A DNA stretch of 64,000 bases, from the NCBI GenBank assembly GCA_051654905.1, contig JBOFYY010000110.1, forward strand, positions 1-64,000, in the 5' to 3' direction. This document shows positions 35,340 through 44,004 of the stretch, one piece after another (position 1 is the stretch's first letter; every line of letters starts with the position of its first letter). The stretch comes from JBOFIQ01 sp051654905. GTDB lineage: Bacteria; Actinomycetota; Actinomycetes; Propionibacteriales; Propionibacteriaceae. A model generated the notes under the pieces. The model was not told the DNA's origin and made no database searches. It saw only the letters and a list, made by a program, of their open reading frames with translations. The position numbers were made by a program, and so were the translations under genes.

Positions 35340-36029
35340 TTGTGATAAAATTGTATAAGAGGTAACAATATGATGTTCAATAAGAGATATTGCGTGTGAA
35401 GAGTTGCGAGAAATAATTGCTTTAGCAATCTCTTCGTGCTGGGAGACGAGAGTATCTCGGAAGCTATCCCAGTCGGGAAGCTGTAGTGAAGCATCATGGA
35501 TTGGGCGTTCCAGGGAGGCGCGCACAGCTAAGGTCAGATCGGTTGCTAGCTGATTATGTCCCAATGTTGCTATTTCAATATGAAATTGAGTATCTAATTC
35601 ATTAAATCGAGCCATATCGGGTGCTTTATTCATCTGTTGTAGCAGTGTTTGTAGCCGCTGGTGATCTTCCGGGGTGGCATGAATACAAGCTAATTTAACA
35701 TTTGATGTTTCTAACGTAATACGAGTTTCTTGTACATCATCAATATCGAATGTACCTAAAGCCACATGGAGGCTCAGAATTCGAGCTAACGCAGTTGCAT
35801 CGCCGGGTACTAACCGCGTACCAGAATCATGTCCTGCTCCCACATTTGCTTCGATAACCCCCTGTGCTTCTAGGGTTCGGATCGCTTCTCTAACTGCCGA
35901 ACGACTAACTCCTAGCTGAGTTGCAAAATCACGTTCTGCTGGCAAAGCAGATCCTGCCGAGAGAGTTCCATTAGCGATACGAGTACTGATGTCATCAAGA
36001 ACTCGCTCAAAAGCCTTACGGGTGGTCAC
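35334..36029 (-). CDS. lldR: GntR/FadR-family regulator of lactate use
   Basis: A 231-residue repressor. The winged helix at the N terminus reads SALPAERDFATQLGVSRSAV and REAIRTLEAQGVIEAN. The C-terminal FCD ligand domain has the metal-binding Asp/His set (DTQFHIEIA, then HEEI, then EHHIV). The adjacent lactate permease and lutABC genes identify it as LldR-like. In such systems lactate lifts repression. The operators at 35222-35258 are 75 bp downstream of its stop. The name is assigned from context; a close FadR-type paralogue is possible. Confidence 0.82.
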   Translation of the reverse strand: MTTRKAFERVLDDISTRIANGTLSAGSALPAERDFATQLGVSRSAVREAIRTLEAQGVIEANVGAGHDSGTRLVPGDATALARILSLHVALGTFDIDDVQETRITLETSNVKLACIHATPEDHQRLQTLLQQMNKAPDMARFNELDTQFHIEIATLGHNQLATDLTLAVRASLERPIHDASLQLPDWDSFRDTLVSQHEEIAKAIISRNSSHAISLIEHHIVTSYTILSQR

Positions 36030-36056
36030 ACTTCAGCTTCTCATATGGGTTAGGAC

Positions 36057-36095
36057 AAAGGTACGGGGGCGTGCAGAAGACGTCCCCGCACCTTA
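36057..36095 (-). terminator. candidate terminator of the ABC exporter operon
   Basis: A GC-rich stem of about 13 bp (36060-36072 with 36080-36092, one or two mismatches) lies 14 bp past the end of the ABC gene and is followed on the minus strand by TTTGT. It fits an intrinsic terminator with a short T-run. Confidence 0.55.
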
Positions 36096-36108
36096 GGAAT
36101 TAGTGTGG

Positions 36109-38085
36109 TTATGCAGCCGAACTGAACTGAGACTGGTACAGCTGATAGTAAGCACCCTTAGCGGCAAGGAGGTCATCATGGGAACCTTGTTCGACGATGT
36201 GCCCACTTTCCATCACTATAATGACGTCCGCGTCCCGGATCGTCGAAAGGCGATGGGCAATCACAAAGCTGGTGCGCTCAGTCTGGAGCGCATTCATCGC
36301 TTTTTGTACCAGAACCTCAGTACGAGTATCAACAGAAGACGTTGCCTCGTCGAGAATCAGGAGCGCTGGATCTTTCAAGAAAGCTCTAGCAATAGTGATG
36401 AGCTGCTTTTCGCCGGCAGAGATATTGGAGGCTTCCTCGTCTATGATTGTGTCGTATCCCTCCGGTAGCGAGTGTACGAAACGATCGACGTAAGTGGCGC
36501 GGGCAGCTGCGAAGATTTCGTCTTCGGTAGCGTCTGGACGACCGTAGGCGATGTTGTCGCGGATAGTTCCACTAAATAGCCAAGTATCCTGTAGCACCAT
36601 GCCGATCCGAGACCGTAACTCACTACGGGGAACCGTTTGAATATCAGTGCCGTCGAGAGTAATAGCGCCATCTTGAATCTCGTAGAAACGCATCAATAAA
36701 TTAACCAAAGTGGTTTTTCCAGCACCAGTAGATCCGACGATAGCTACGGTCTGTCCCGGCTCTACGTTAAGAGATAGGTCAGTGATGAGCGGCTCGTCAG
36801 TGTAAGAGAAATCGACGTGATCAAAAACAACCTGACCATGAATAGTTTCCAAGTCTCCGGTAGCTTCAGGTGACTGTTCGTTAGCGTCAAGAACTGCAAA
36901 GACACGTTCGGCAGATGCTACGCCAGATTGCAACACATTAGACATAGATGCCACCTGGGTGAGCGGTTGGGTAAACATTCGGTTGTACTGGATAAATGCT
37001 TGTACATCTCCCAAACTCATTTGGCCGTGAGCAAGACGTAGCCCACCTACTAATGCAATGAAAACAAAGCTCAGGTTTCCTACAAAAAACATGATGGGCA
37101 TGATCAAGCTGGAGAGGAACTGTGCCCCAAAGGAATGCTGGAAGAGTTCGTCATTGCGGGCTTTGAAGGTGGCGATGCTTTCCTTCTGTCTCCCAAAAAC
37201 CTTCACTAGCGAATGCCCAGAATAAGACTCTTCAATATGCGAATTGAGATCTCCGGTTGCTTTCCACATGGCAGCAAATCGCTTCTGGGATTGCTTACCA
37301 ATAATCACAACCAGAACGATTGAAACTGGAATAGAAATTAGGGCAATGCCTGTTAATAACTTAGAAGTCTGCAACATCATTACTAAAACACCTATGACAG
37401 TAAGTAAACTAGTTAGTAGCTGTGTCAAGGTTTGCTGTAGTGATGAAGAAACATTATCGATGTCATTGGTTACTCGAGATAGTAATTCTCCACGAGGTTG
37501 CTGATCGAAATATGATAACGGTAGCCGATCCAACTTTGCCGATACTTCTTTACGCATCCGGTACATAGATCGTTGGATAGCACCATTGAGAAGCTGTCCT
37601 TGAATGAGAATAAAAAGCGCAGCAACCAAATAGATAGCAACACCCCACAGTAGAATGTGGGCAAGACGAGTGAAATCAATACCGGCTCCAGGAACAACAT
37701 CCATTCTGGCGAGCATGTCGGCCAGAGTTCCCTTGCCTTCAGCGCGTAATTTGGCAATTAGAATCTCTTTAGCAACCCCAGCGGGAAGATTTTTTCCTAC
37801 TACTCCAGAGAAGATCACATCAGTGGCTCGGCCAATAACTTTAGGGCCGATGACGTTAAGGGTGACTCCGATAGCTGCTAGCACTATTGCTAACAGAATA
37901 GTTACTCGCTCGGGGCGTAGATGAGAGAAGAGTCGCTTCAAGCCAGCAGTAAAGTTTGCTGGTTTTTCTACGACGCGTCCAGCGCCCATCGGTCCACCAT
38001 TCCTGGCGCCACTACCTGCTTGGCGTTCTCTAACAGTAGTGATTTTATCGTCGCGAGAAACAGCGACTTCTTGATGAAGGCTCAT
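36109..38085 (-). CDS. ABC exporter half-transporter (catalytic-site partner)
   Basis: A 658-residue type 1 ABC exporter half. A polar N-terminal tail of about 40 residues (Gly- and Arg-rich) precedes six membrane helices (about 58-360). The nucleotide domain has Walker A VGSTGAGKTTLVNLL, signature NISAGEKQLITIARAFL and Walker B LLILDEATSSVD with the catalytic Glu present. It overlaps the partner gene by four bases. Together with the next half it forms a heterodimeric multidrug exporter of the BmrCD/LmrCD/TM287-288 kind, controlled by the TetR repressor encoded first in the operon. The substrate is unknown. Confidence 0.9.
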   Translation of the reverse strand: MSLHQEVAVSRDDKITTVRERQAGSGARNGGPMGAGRVVEKPANFTAGLKRLFSHLRPERVTILLAIVLAAIGVTLNVIGPKVIGRATDVIFSGVVGKNLPAGVAKEILIAKLRAEGKGTLADMLARMDVVPGAGIDFTRLAHILLWGVAIYLVAALFILIQGQLLNGAIQRSMYRMRKEVSAKLDRLPLSYFDQQPRGELLSRVTNDIDNVSSSLQQTLTQLLTSLLTVIGVLVMMLQTSKLLTGIALISIPVSIVLVVIIGKQSQKRFAAMWKATGDLNSHIEESYSGHSLVKVFGRQKESIATFKARNDELFQHSFGAQFLSSLIMPIMFFVGNLSFVFIALVGGLRLAHGQMSLGDVQAFIQYNRMFTQPLTQVASMSNVLQSGVASAERVFAVLDANEQSPEATGDLETIHGQVVFDHVDFSYTDEPLITDLSLNVEPGQTVAIVGSTGAGKTTLVNLLMRFYEIQDGAITLDGTDIQTVPRSELRSRIGMVLQDTWLFSGTIRDNIAYGRPDATEDEIFAAARATYVDRFVHSLPEGYDTIIDEEASNISAGEKQLITIARAFLKDPALLILDEATSSVDTRTEVLVQKAMNALQTERTSFVIAHRLSTIRDADVIIVMESGHIVEQGSHDDLLAAKGAYYQLYQSQFSSAA

Positions 38086-39815
38086 GCTGCCTCCTCCTGC
38101 ATCGTCAACTGGGAGTGAACGATTTCGCGGTAGGTTTCGTTCGTAGCTAAAAGTTCTTTATGAGTTCCTTGTCCTACGATCCGACCATCGTCTAGAACTA
38201 GGATCTGGTCAGCATCCATGATGGAACTGACTCTTTGAGCAACAATCAGAACAGCTGATTGTTTAGTTTCAGCAGCTAGCGCCATACGAAGTCGGGCATC
38301 GGTAGCGACATCAAGTGCCGAGAAAGAATCATCGAAAACATAAATGTCAGGATCTTTGACGAGCGCGCGGGCAATTGCAAGCCGCTGTCGCTGGCCGCCA
38401 GAGACGTTGGTGCCTCCCTGGGCGATGGGTGCTTGGAGCTGTTCGGGCATTTCGCGTACAAAGTCGGCAGCTTGGGCAACTTCTAGTGCATGCCATAGCT
38501 CTCCATCGCTAGCGTCAGGTTTGCCGTGGCGTAGGTTTGATGCGACAGTTCCACTGAAAAGGTAAGGCTTCTGTGGCACGAACCCAATATGTGACCACAA
38601 GGCATCTGGGTCAGCATCTCGAACATTAATGCCGTCGATAATTACTTGTCCGGCGGTAGCGTCGTAGAGGCGGGGGATCAAGTTAGTGAGCGTGGTTTTA
38701 CCTGATCCGGTGGAGCCGATGATCGCGGTAGTGCGACCAGGTAGTACTTCGAAAGAAATATCATGTAATACCGGAGATTGAGCACCAGGATAGGTGAACT
38801 CGACGTTACAAAGTTCGACGTGTCCGTGGTCTCCTAAATCCTGGCGACCATTATCTTCCCAAACTACGGTGCTGTCAGTGTCGAGAACTTCCCGAATACG
38901 ACGGGCACAGACGATAGCTCGGGGCACGATAATAACCATCATGGTGGTCATCATGACGCTCATCAGAATCTGCATAAGATAGGTCATGAAAGCTGTTAAC
39001 TGGCCAACCTGCATATGTCCTTGGTCGATGCGATGAGCACCAAACCAGAGCACTCCAATAGTCGATATATTCATAACGAGCATGACGATGGGGAACAAAA
39101 AGCTCATCCAGCGACCAACCTGAGTGGTCGTAGTGGTGATATTGGTGTTAGCGACGTCGAATCTGTGTTTTTCGTGGTCTTCGCGAACAAATGCACGAAT
39201 AATACGAATGCCGGTGATTTGTTCTCTTGCTACGCGGTTGAGGCTATCGATTTGGCGTTGCATCTTGGCAAAGAGTGGCCCGACCGAACCGACGACAATT
39301 CCTACAAGGGCAGCAAGCACAATGACAGCTACTACGATGAGCCACGACAGTCCTGCATCTTCGCGTAGTGCCTGAATTACACCACCTATCATCATGATGG
39401 GAGCAGAGATCAGCATGATGCAGCTCATCAAAACAAGCTGCTGCACTTGCTGGACATCATTGGTGGTGCGAGTAAGCAGGCTAGGGGCACCAAAGCGATT
39501 AACTTCGCGGCTGGAGAAGCTCAGAACTTTATCGAAGATAGCGCTGCGAAGATCTCGACCTAACCGCATCGCAGTTCGGGCACCGAGAAGTGCTGCAGCT
39601 ACTTGCGCAACTATCTGCACGGTGGAGAGTCCCAGCATTTGCCAGCCTAGTAGCCAGATGGTGGCAGTATCGCCTTTAGCAACCCCTTCATCAATAATGC
39701 GGGCGTTGCGGCCGGGGAGTTCTAGAGAAGTAAGGGTGGCAATAATTTGGAGGGCAATTACTCCTAATAGGAGCAGCCAACTAGGGCGTAAATACTTTTT
39801 AAGAAGTGCTATCAC
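38082..39815 (-). CDS. ABC exporter half-transporter (degenerate-site partner)
   Basis: A 577-residue ABC exporter half with six membrane helices (about 12-310). Walker A is IGSTGSGKTTLTNLIPR, the signature is NVSGGQRQRLAIARALV, and Walker B is IYVFDDSFSALD: the residue after Walker B is Asp where the catalytic Glu normally stands. This matches heterodimeric exporters in which one ATP site is inactive, so the two genes are surely a pair. It overlaps both the TetR gene upstream and the other half downstream by four bases. Confidence 0.9.
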   Translation of the reverse strand: MIALLKKYLRPSWLLLLGVIALQIIATLTSLELPGRNARIIDEGVAKGDTATIWLLGWQMLGLSTVQIVAQVAAALLGARTAMRLGRDLRSAIFDKVLSFSSREVNRFGAPSLLTRTTNDVQQVQQLVLMSCIMLISAPIMMIGGVIQALREDAGLSWLIVVAVIVLAALVGIVVGSVGPLFAKMQRQIDSLNRVAREQITGIRIIRAFVREDHEKHRFDVANTNITTTTTQVGRWMSFLFPIVMLVMNISTIGVLWFGAHRIDQGHMQVGQLTAFMTYLMQILMSVMMTTMMVIIVPRAIVCARRIREVLDTDSTVVWEDNGRQDLGDHGHVELCNVEFTYPGAQSPVLHDISFEVLPGRTTAIIGSTGSGKTTLTNLIPRLYDATAGQVIIDGINVRDADPDALWSHIGFVPQKPYLFSGTVASNLRHGKPDASDGELWHALEVAQAADFVREMPEQLQAPIAQGGTNVSGGQRQRLAIARALVKDPDIYVFDDSFSALDVATDARLRMALAAETKQSAVLIVAQRVSSIMDADQILVLDDGRIVGQGTHKELLATNETYREIVHSQLTMQEEAA

Positions 39816-40417
39816 TGGGCGTCTTTCATAGTGCCGTAAAGGAGGAAGGTGACGATGTCGTCGATATTTTCTAGTTCGCTATCGGGTCCAATTCCGCGAG
39901 TAGCGATAGCTGCGTATCCGAGCATGATGCCAGCGACTCTTTCGGGGCTAGTACGAAGTTGGTCGGCAAATGGGCGTAGCTGTTGCGCGACGGCATCGAT
40001 TACGAGGGCATGGTTTCGTCGTGCCATCTCGTGATCATGTGGAGGTCTGGGACAGGAAGTACTTGGCTCATCGCTGCTAGGCGGCATAGATCGTAGCGCG
40101 TCGAACATAGCAGCTGCTTCAGCGAATCTGATACATAGCTCTGTCATGATTGACCGGGTGCAGGTAGGGAGATCTCCGGTAATGGTTGCAATAGTGGCAA
40201 CTAGGGGATCGGGGTTTAAAGTTTCTTGGATTGTTGCGGTGACTATTTCAGTTTTAGAGCTGAAAACTCGAAAGAGAGTTCCTTCGGCGATCCCGGCGGC
40301 TTCAGCTATTTGAGCTGTGGTGACCTGGTGTCCATGTTGGGCTACCAGTGGTCGTGCTGCAGCAAGAATTGCGGCGCGACGTTCGTTGGGAGGAAGAGGT
40401 TTGGCTCGGGGGGACAT
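39812..40417 (-). CDS. TetR-family repressor of the ABC exporter
   Basis: A 201-residue regulator from ATG 40417. The N-terminal helix-turn-helix reads ILAAARPLVAQHGHQVTTAQ and IAEAAGIAEGTLFRVFSSKT. The C-terminal ligand domain is variable. The frame can be extended to 40450, but the extension runs through a perfect TetR-type operator (40432-40449), so 40417 is the more credible start. It is the first gene of a three-gene overlapped operon with both halves of an ABC exporter; autoregulation and drug-induced release are the natural model. Confidence 0.88.
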   Translation of the reverse strand: MSPRAKPLPPNERRAAILAAARPLVAQHGHQVTTAQIAEAAGIAEGTLFRVFSSKTEIVTATIQETLNPDPLVATIATITGDLPTCTRSIMTELCIRFAEAAAMFDALRSMPPSSDEPSTSCPRPPHDHEMARRNHALVIDAVAQQLRPFADQLRTSPERVAGIMLGYAAIATRGIGPDSELENIDDIVTFLLYGTMKDAQ

Positions 40418-40431
40418 ACCATCACTATAAA

Positions 40432-40449
40432 TGAGTGAGCACTCACTCA
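40432..40449. promoter_or_regulatory. TetR-type operator
   Basis: TGAGTGAG and CTCACTCA are exact complements separated by 2 bp, 14 bp upstream of the TetR start. The sequence resembles the TGAGTGANN class of operators of TetR-family drug-efflux repressors. It presumably blocks transcription of the whole exporter operon. Confidence 0.75.
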
Positions 40450-40479
40450 CAAGTTAGTGGGGACTTACGTCGCTCGTCG

Positions 40480-40562
40480 TGCAATATCTGTTCTTATACA
40501 GGCTTTGCACGCATAAGACGACGTCCTTTGGTGCAAAACCTGCTTATCTGAAGATTTTGCAC
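40480..40562. repeat. family B double-hairpin repeat, copy 1 (83 bp)
   Basis: Two hairpins in tandem: GTGCAATATCTG...CAGGCTTTGCAC (40479/40480-40510) and GTGCAAAACCTG...ATTTTGCAC (about 40531-40562), separated by about 20 bp. Read on the minus strand it aligns with the copies at 55395 and 60078. It lies between the divergent TetR and HAD-like genes. Confidence 0.85.
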
Positions 40563-40634
40563 GGGGGTAGAGGCAGAAGTTAGGAAGGGGAGCCACTGTA
40601 TCGACGAAAGAAGTCGCCAGCTAAGGTAAGCGAC

Positions 40635-41282
40635 ATGCCTCTAGACCGTGCTTTCGACGTCGTCATATTTGGCGTCGACTCAACTCTTGTTGATTCGCGG
40701 GCTGCCGTCGTCAAGGCTTGGGAACAGTGGGCAGCAGAGTTCGACGTCAAAAAAGACGATATCTCCGACCTCATCGGATGTTCTTCCAAAGAAATTGTGC
40801 ACCGACTAACAGCTTCTCGCGCTAAAGAGGCTCGTGCTCGTATTGATGAACTAGAACGACAAGACAGTGACGAAACAGTAGCAATGCCCGGAGCTGTCGA
40901 CGCGCTGACTGCGATCCCGCAAGATCTACAAGCTATCGCTACCTCTAGCACTAGAGCAGTAGCGACGCGACGATTAGCAGCTGCCGGACTAAGAGTTCCC
41001 CCCATTTTTATTACCGCCGACGACGTAGATCGAGCAAAACCAGATCCAGAAATTTTCTTGACGGCCGCCGCGTGGCTAGGGGCAGATCCTCGGCGCTGTC
41101 TGGTTATCGAAAACTCTCCCAATGGTTTAGCAGCAGCCAGAGCTGCTGGTTGTGCCACTCTTGCCGTAACCTCAACCCACCCAGCCCACCGACTAGATGG
41201 TGATTTAGTTATCCCTGACCTATCGGCAGTAACTTTTAGAAGTCGATCATCAGGTATTTACATCACGCGGCAAGAAAATTGA
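40635..41282 (+). CDS. HAD-superfamily protein with altered catalytic residues
   Basis: A 215-residue protein of the beta-phosphoglucomutase/phosphatase-like HAD family (cap type I). Motif I reads VVIFGVDSTLVDS instead of the usual IFDxDGTLVDS: the nucleophile Asp is Gly13, while Asp15 is kept. Motif II Thr/Ser (ATSSTRAV) and motif III Lys (RAKPDPEIF) are present. Motif IV is CLVIENSPNG, with Asn where an Mg-binding Asp is usual. Loss of the nucleophile predicts no phosphatase activity by the normal route. The family fold is otherwise complete and no frameshift is seen, so it may have become a binding or regulatory protein. It precedes lysS by 61 bp. Confidence 0.8.
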   Translation: MPLDRAFDVVIFGVDSTLVDSRAAVVKAWEQWAAEFDVKKDDISDLIGCSSKEIVHRLTASRAKEARARIDELERQDSDETVAMPGAVDALTAIPQDLQAIATSSTRAVATRRLAAAGLRVPPIFITADDVDRAKPDPEIFLTAAAWLGADPRRCLVIENSPNGLAAARAAGCATLAVTSTHPAHRLDGDLVIPDLSAVTFRSRSSGIYITRQEN

Positions 41283-41343
41283 GTTAATAGCTCGTAAGTA
41301 ATTAAAAGAGGCGAGCCGGGTCTTGCCCCGGTAGGATGATGGA

Positions 41344-42864
41344 GTGACCGATCAAAACACTCCTGTTGCTGTTGACGACCTCCCTGAGCAGTTGCGGATT
41401 CGTCGTGAGAAACGCGCCCGCATCATCGACTCAGGTCGTGAGGCTTATGTCATCTCCGTTCCGCGCACGCATACGCTCCGCGCATTCCGGACAGAGTTCG
41501 AAGATAAAATCACCGAACCTGGCGGCCAAACGTCTGACGTAGTCGGTGTAGGCGGTCGCGTCATTTTTATCCGGAACACAGGAAAACTATGTTTTGCTAC
41601 CCTGCAGGACGGATTTACCGAAGACGAGAATGGCGAACGTATCCAGCTGATGCTATCGCTTGCTGAAATTGGCGACGAGGCACTAGCTAGCTGGAAATCT
41701 GACGTAGATTTAGGAGATCACGTCTTCGTCGAAGGGCGTCCAGTCCGTTCCAAGCGCGGTGAACTATCGGTAATGGTGACGCGTTGGGAGATGGCCTCGA
41801 AGGCATTGCGCCCATTGCCGACGCTACACAAAGAACTATCTGAAGAAACCCGAGTACGTCAGCGCTACGCTGATCTGGTCGCGCGAGAAGAAGCTCGCGA
41901 TATGGTGCGGTTGCGTTCTCGCGTCACTCGTTCCATCCGAGAAACTCTTCATCAAGATGGGTTCCTTGAGGTAGAAACCCCTATCTTGCAGTCAATCCAT
42001 GGCGGCGCAGCAGCTCGTCCTTTCAACACGCACCTTAATGCTTTCGATCAAGATATGACGCTACGAATTGCGTTGGAGCTTTACCTAAAGCGTGCCATGG
42101 TCGGTGGCTTAGATCGAGTCTTTGAGATGGGTCGTATTTTCCGTAATGAGGGTATTGATTCGTCGCATTCAGCAGAGTTCACCATGCTTGAGGCATATAT
42201 GTCTTGGGGGGATCAGCACACAATTGCTGACGTGATGAAGCAAGTCATCATGAATGCTGCCGACGCAGTTGGCAAACATCAGATTGAGACCGCAGCTGGT
42301 GTTATTGATCTTGATGGTGAGTGGCGCTGGTTACCGGTCTATCCGGGATTATCAGAGGCACTTGGTGAAGAGATCACGCTAGAAACTCCATTAGCACGGC
42401 TACAGCAGATCGCTGATGAGCGCAATATCGAATACAACCCAGCTTTTGGGGCAGAGAAGATGGTGATGGAGCTATTCGGTGAGATTGTTGAACCAACCTT
42501 ACTGCAGCCCACTTTCGTCTACGACTACCCAGCTATTGCACAGCCCTTGGCGCGTAATCATCGTAGTGTGCCAGGGCTAGTTGAGGCATGGGATCTGATT
42601 ATCGGTGGTGTGGAACGAGGAACTGGCTTTACTGAACTTATCGATCCAGTAATTCAGCGAGAAGTTCTTACTGCTCAGTCGTTAGCAGCAGCAAAGGGCG
42701 ACCCAGAAGCAATGCAGCTGGATGAAGATTTCCTCGCAGCACTCGAATTCGGTGCGCCACCGATGGGTGGGCTAGGGATGGGTGTTGATCGTCTGATTAT
42801 GCTCTTCACTGACGCAGGTATCCGAGAAACTATTCTTTTCCCGTTGCTAAAACCGCAAGCATAA
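41344..42864 (+). CDS. lysS: lysyl-tRNA synthetase, class II
   Basis: A 506-residue enzyme charging tRNA-Lys. The N-terminal OB-fold anticodon-binding domain covers about residues 55-150. Class II motifs follow: motif 1 (FLEVETPILQSIHGGAAARPF), motif 2 (FEMGRIFRNEGID ... SAEFTMLEAYMSW) and motif 3 (GAPPMGGLGMGVDRLIMLF). The length is normal. GTG 41344 is preferred; the two ATG codons just before it run into a stop within three codons. It is followed by a strong bidirectional terminator. Confidence 0.96.
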   Translation: MTDQNTPVAVDDLPEQLRIRREKRARIIDSGREAYVISVPRTHTLRAFRTEFEDKITEPGGQTSDVVGVGGRVIFIRNTGKLCFATLQDGFTEDENGERIQLMLSLAEIGDEALASWKSDVDLGDHVFVEGRPVRSKRGELSVMVTRWEMASKALRPLPTLHKELSEETRVRQRYADLVAREEARDMVRLRSRVTRSIRETLHQDGFLEVETPILQSIHGGAAARPFNTHLNAFDQDMTLRIALELYLKRAMVGGLDRVFEMGRIFRNEGIDSSHSAEFTMLEAYMSWGDQHTIADVMKQVIMNAADAVGKHQIETAAGVIDLDGEWRWLPVYPGLSEALGEEITLETPLARLQQIADERNIEYNPAFGAEKMVMELFGEIVEPTLLQPTFVYDYPAIAQPLARNHRSVPGLVEAWDLIIGGVERGTGFTELIDPVIQREVLTAQSLAAAKGDPEAMQLDEDFLAALEFGAPPMGGLGMGVDRLIMLFTDAGIRETILFPLLKPQA

Positions 42865-42870
42865 ACTGTT

Positions 42871-42922
42871 AAAAAGCTATGGTGCCGCGACCATAATTGA
42901 TTCGGGGCACCACAGCTTTTTA
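42871..42922. terminator. bidirectional intrinsic terminator
   Basis: A 16-bp stem with one mismatch (42871-42886 with 42906-42921) has five A residues at the left base and five T residues at the right base. It lies 6 bp after lysS and 16 bp after the end of the leftward crgA, so it works for both. Confidence 0.88.
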
Positions 42923-42937
42923 GTTGCTAAAACTTAT

Positions 42938-43225
42938 TTATTCCCACATAGTGGCTAGTCCAAAACTGACTGCCATAAAGCCCATACCAATAGCCATATT
43001 CCACTGGTTTAGGTTTTTCATAATCGGAACGTATTGCCCCGCAACGTAGTAAACCACGAGCCAGAGCAGACCAATGAGAAACATCGTAATCATGACTGGT
43101 GGCACCCAGCGTCGCTTCTGAGGCGAAGCAACCTTTTTCTTCTCCTCACGAGTCGTGACGAGATCATCGTGTTGCTTGCGCTGCTTCTTGGCTGCGGCTT
43201 CCTTGCGGACGCTGCTCTCCGGCAT
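42938..43225 (-). CDS. crgA: cell division protein CrgA
   Basis: A 95-residue actinobacterial membrane protein. A basic N-terminal tail (about 1-40) is followed by two membrane segments (about 44-64 and 74-93) and the typical WVPPVMITMFLIGLLWLVVY and MAIGMGFMAVSFGLATMW sequences. CrgA binds FtsZ, FtsQ and penicillin-binding proteins at the septum. Its place beside DUF881, pknB and pbpA genes matches the conserved actinobacterial order. It is last in the block as read leftwards. Confidence 0.93.
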   Translation of the reverse strand: MPESSVRKEAAAKKQRKQHDDLVTTREEKKKVASPQKRRWVPPVMITMFLIGLLWLVVYYVAGQYVPIMKNLNQWNMAIGMGFMAVSFGLATMWE

Positions 43226-43293
43226 GGTGCCTCCTTAGTCGTGTCAGTATCCAAGCCTAGTTCACAAAAGTCGATGTAGATAACTGGGATAGG

Positions 43294-44004
43294 TTATTTG
43301 GGAGTAGCCCAGCTCAATGTAGCAGGAGGATTCCATGCTGGCATAGCGACAGAATCTATAGTTTTTACGTTCCAGCCCAGACCGTGAGTATCGACAACTT
43401 TGCGATAAGCCTTGAGATAGTTGGAAGAATCCAAGGACTCTAATAGCCGATCTTGATCGCCAATTCCTACGATGTTGTAAGGGGGAGCGTAAGGTACACC
43501 GTCAAGAATTACGGTATTACCTACGCACTTAATACCAGTTGTTGGACCTACGCGCTTGCCTTGGATAGTGGCAGCTTCTGCGCCACCAGACCACAACGCA
43601 TTAAGTACGGCTTGAATATCTTGCTGATGAACCACTAATAGATCTTCATCGATACCTTTAGCGATGGCGTCGATGGGAGCATCACTCAAAGTGACTTCGA
43701 CAGCGCTGCCGGTAACTGGAACAGCTGCTGCTGCGATAGCAAGCTGGTTATCAGATTCGACGAAGGAAACAGTAGTGGCTTGTTGCTGAGTGAAAGAATC
43801 AATATCGTCTTGGAGTTTAATTACGCGCGTCTCCAGCGCGTCATGGTTCTTTTTTGCGTCAGTTACTAGCGTTACCAAGTTAGCGTGACGATCTGGGCGT
43901 AAATCAAAGCCTCGAGAAGCCAGCGAACTAGCAGCAAGCATTCCACCTGCAATAATACAGATTGCGAAAGTAGCTATTCTGCCAGTAAGCGAGCGCCGAG
44001 TCAT
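43294..44004 (-). CDS. DUF881-family membrane-anchored protein
   Basis: A 236-residue protein with one N-terminal membrane segment (about 8-28), a coiled-coil-like region (about 45-75), and a DUF881 domain with GGAEAATIQGKRVG and GVPYAPPYNIVGIGD. DUF881 proteins of the crgA region are conserved in actinobacteria and are thought to sit near the division machinery; a role is not established. The ATG overlaps the pknB stop (ATGA), which ties it to the kinase operon. The stop TAA at 43294 follows the sequence SWATPK. Confidence 0.88.
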   Translation of the reverse strand: MTRRSLTGRIATFAICIIAGGMLAASSLASRGFDLRPDRHANLVTLVTDAKKNHDALETRVIKLQDDIDSFTQQQATTVSFVESDNQLAIAAAAVPVTGSAVEVTLSDAPIDAIAKGIDEDLLVVHQQDIQAVLNALWSGGAEAATIQGKRVGPTTGIKCVGNTVILDGVPYAPPYNIVGIGDQDRLLESLDSSNYLKAYRKVVDTHGLGWNVKTIDSVAMPAWNPPATLSWATPK

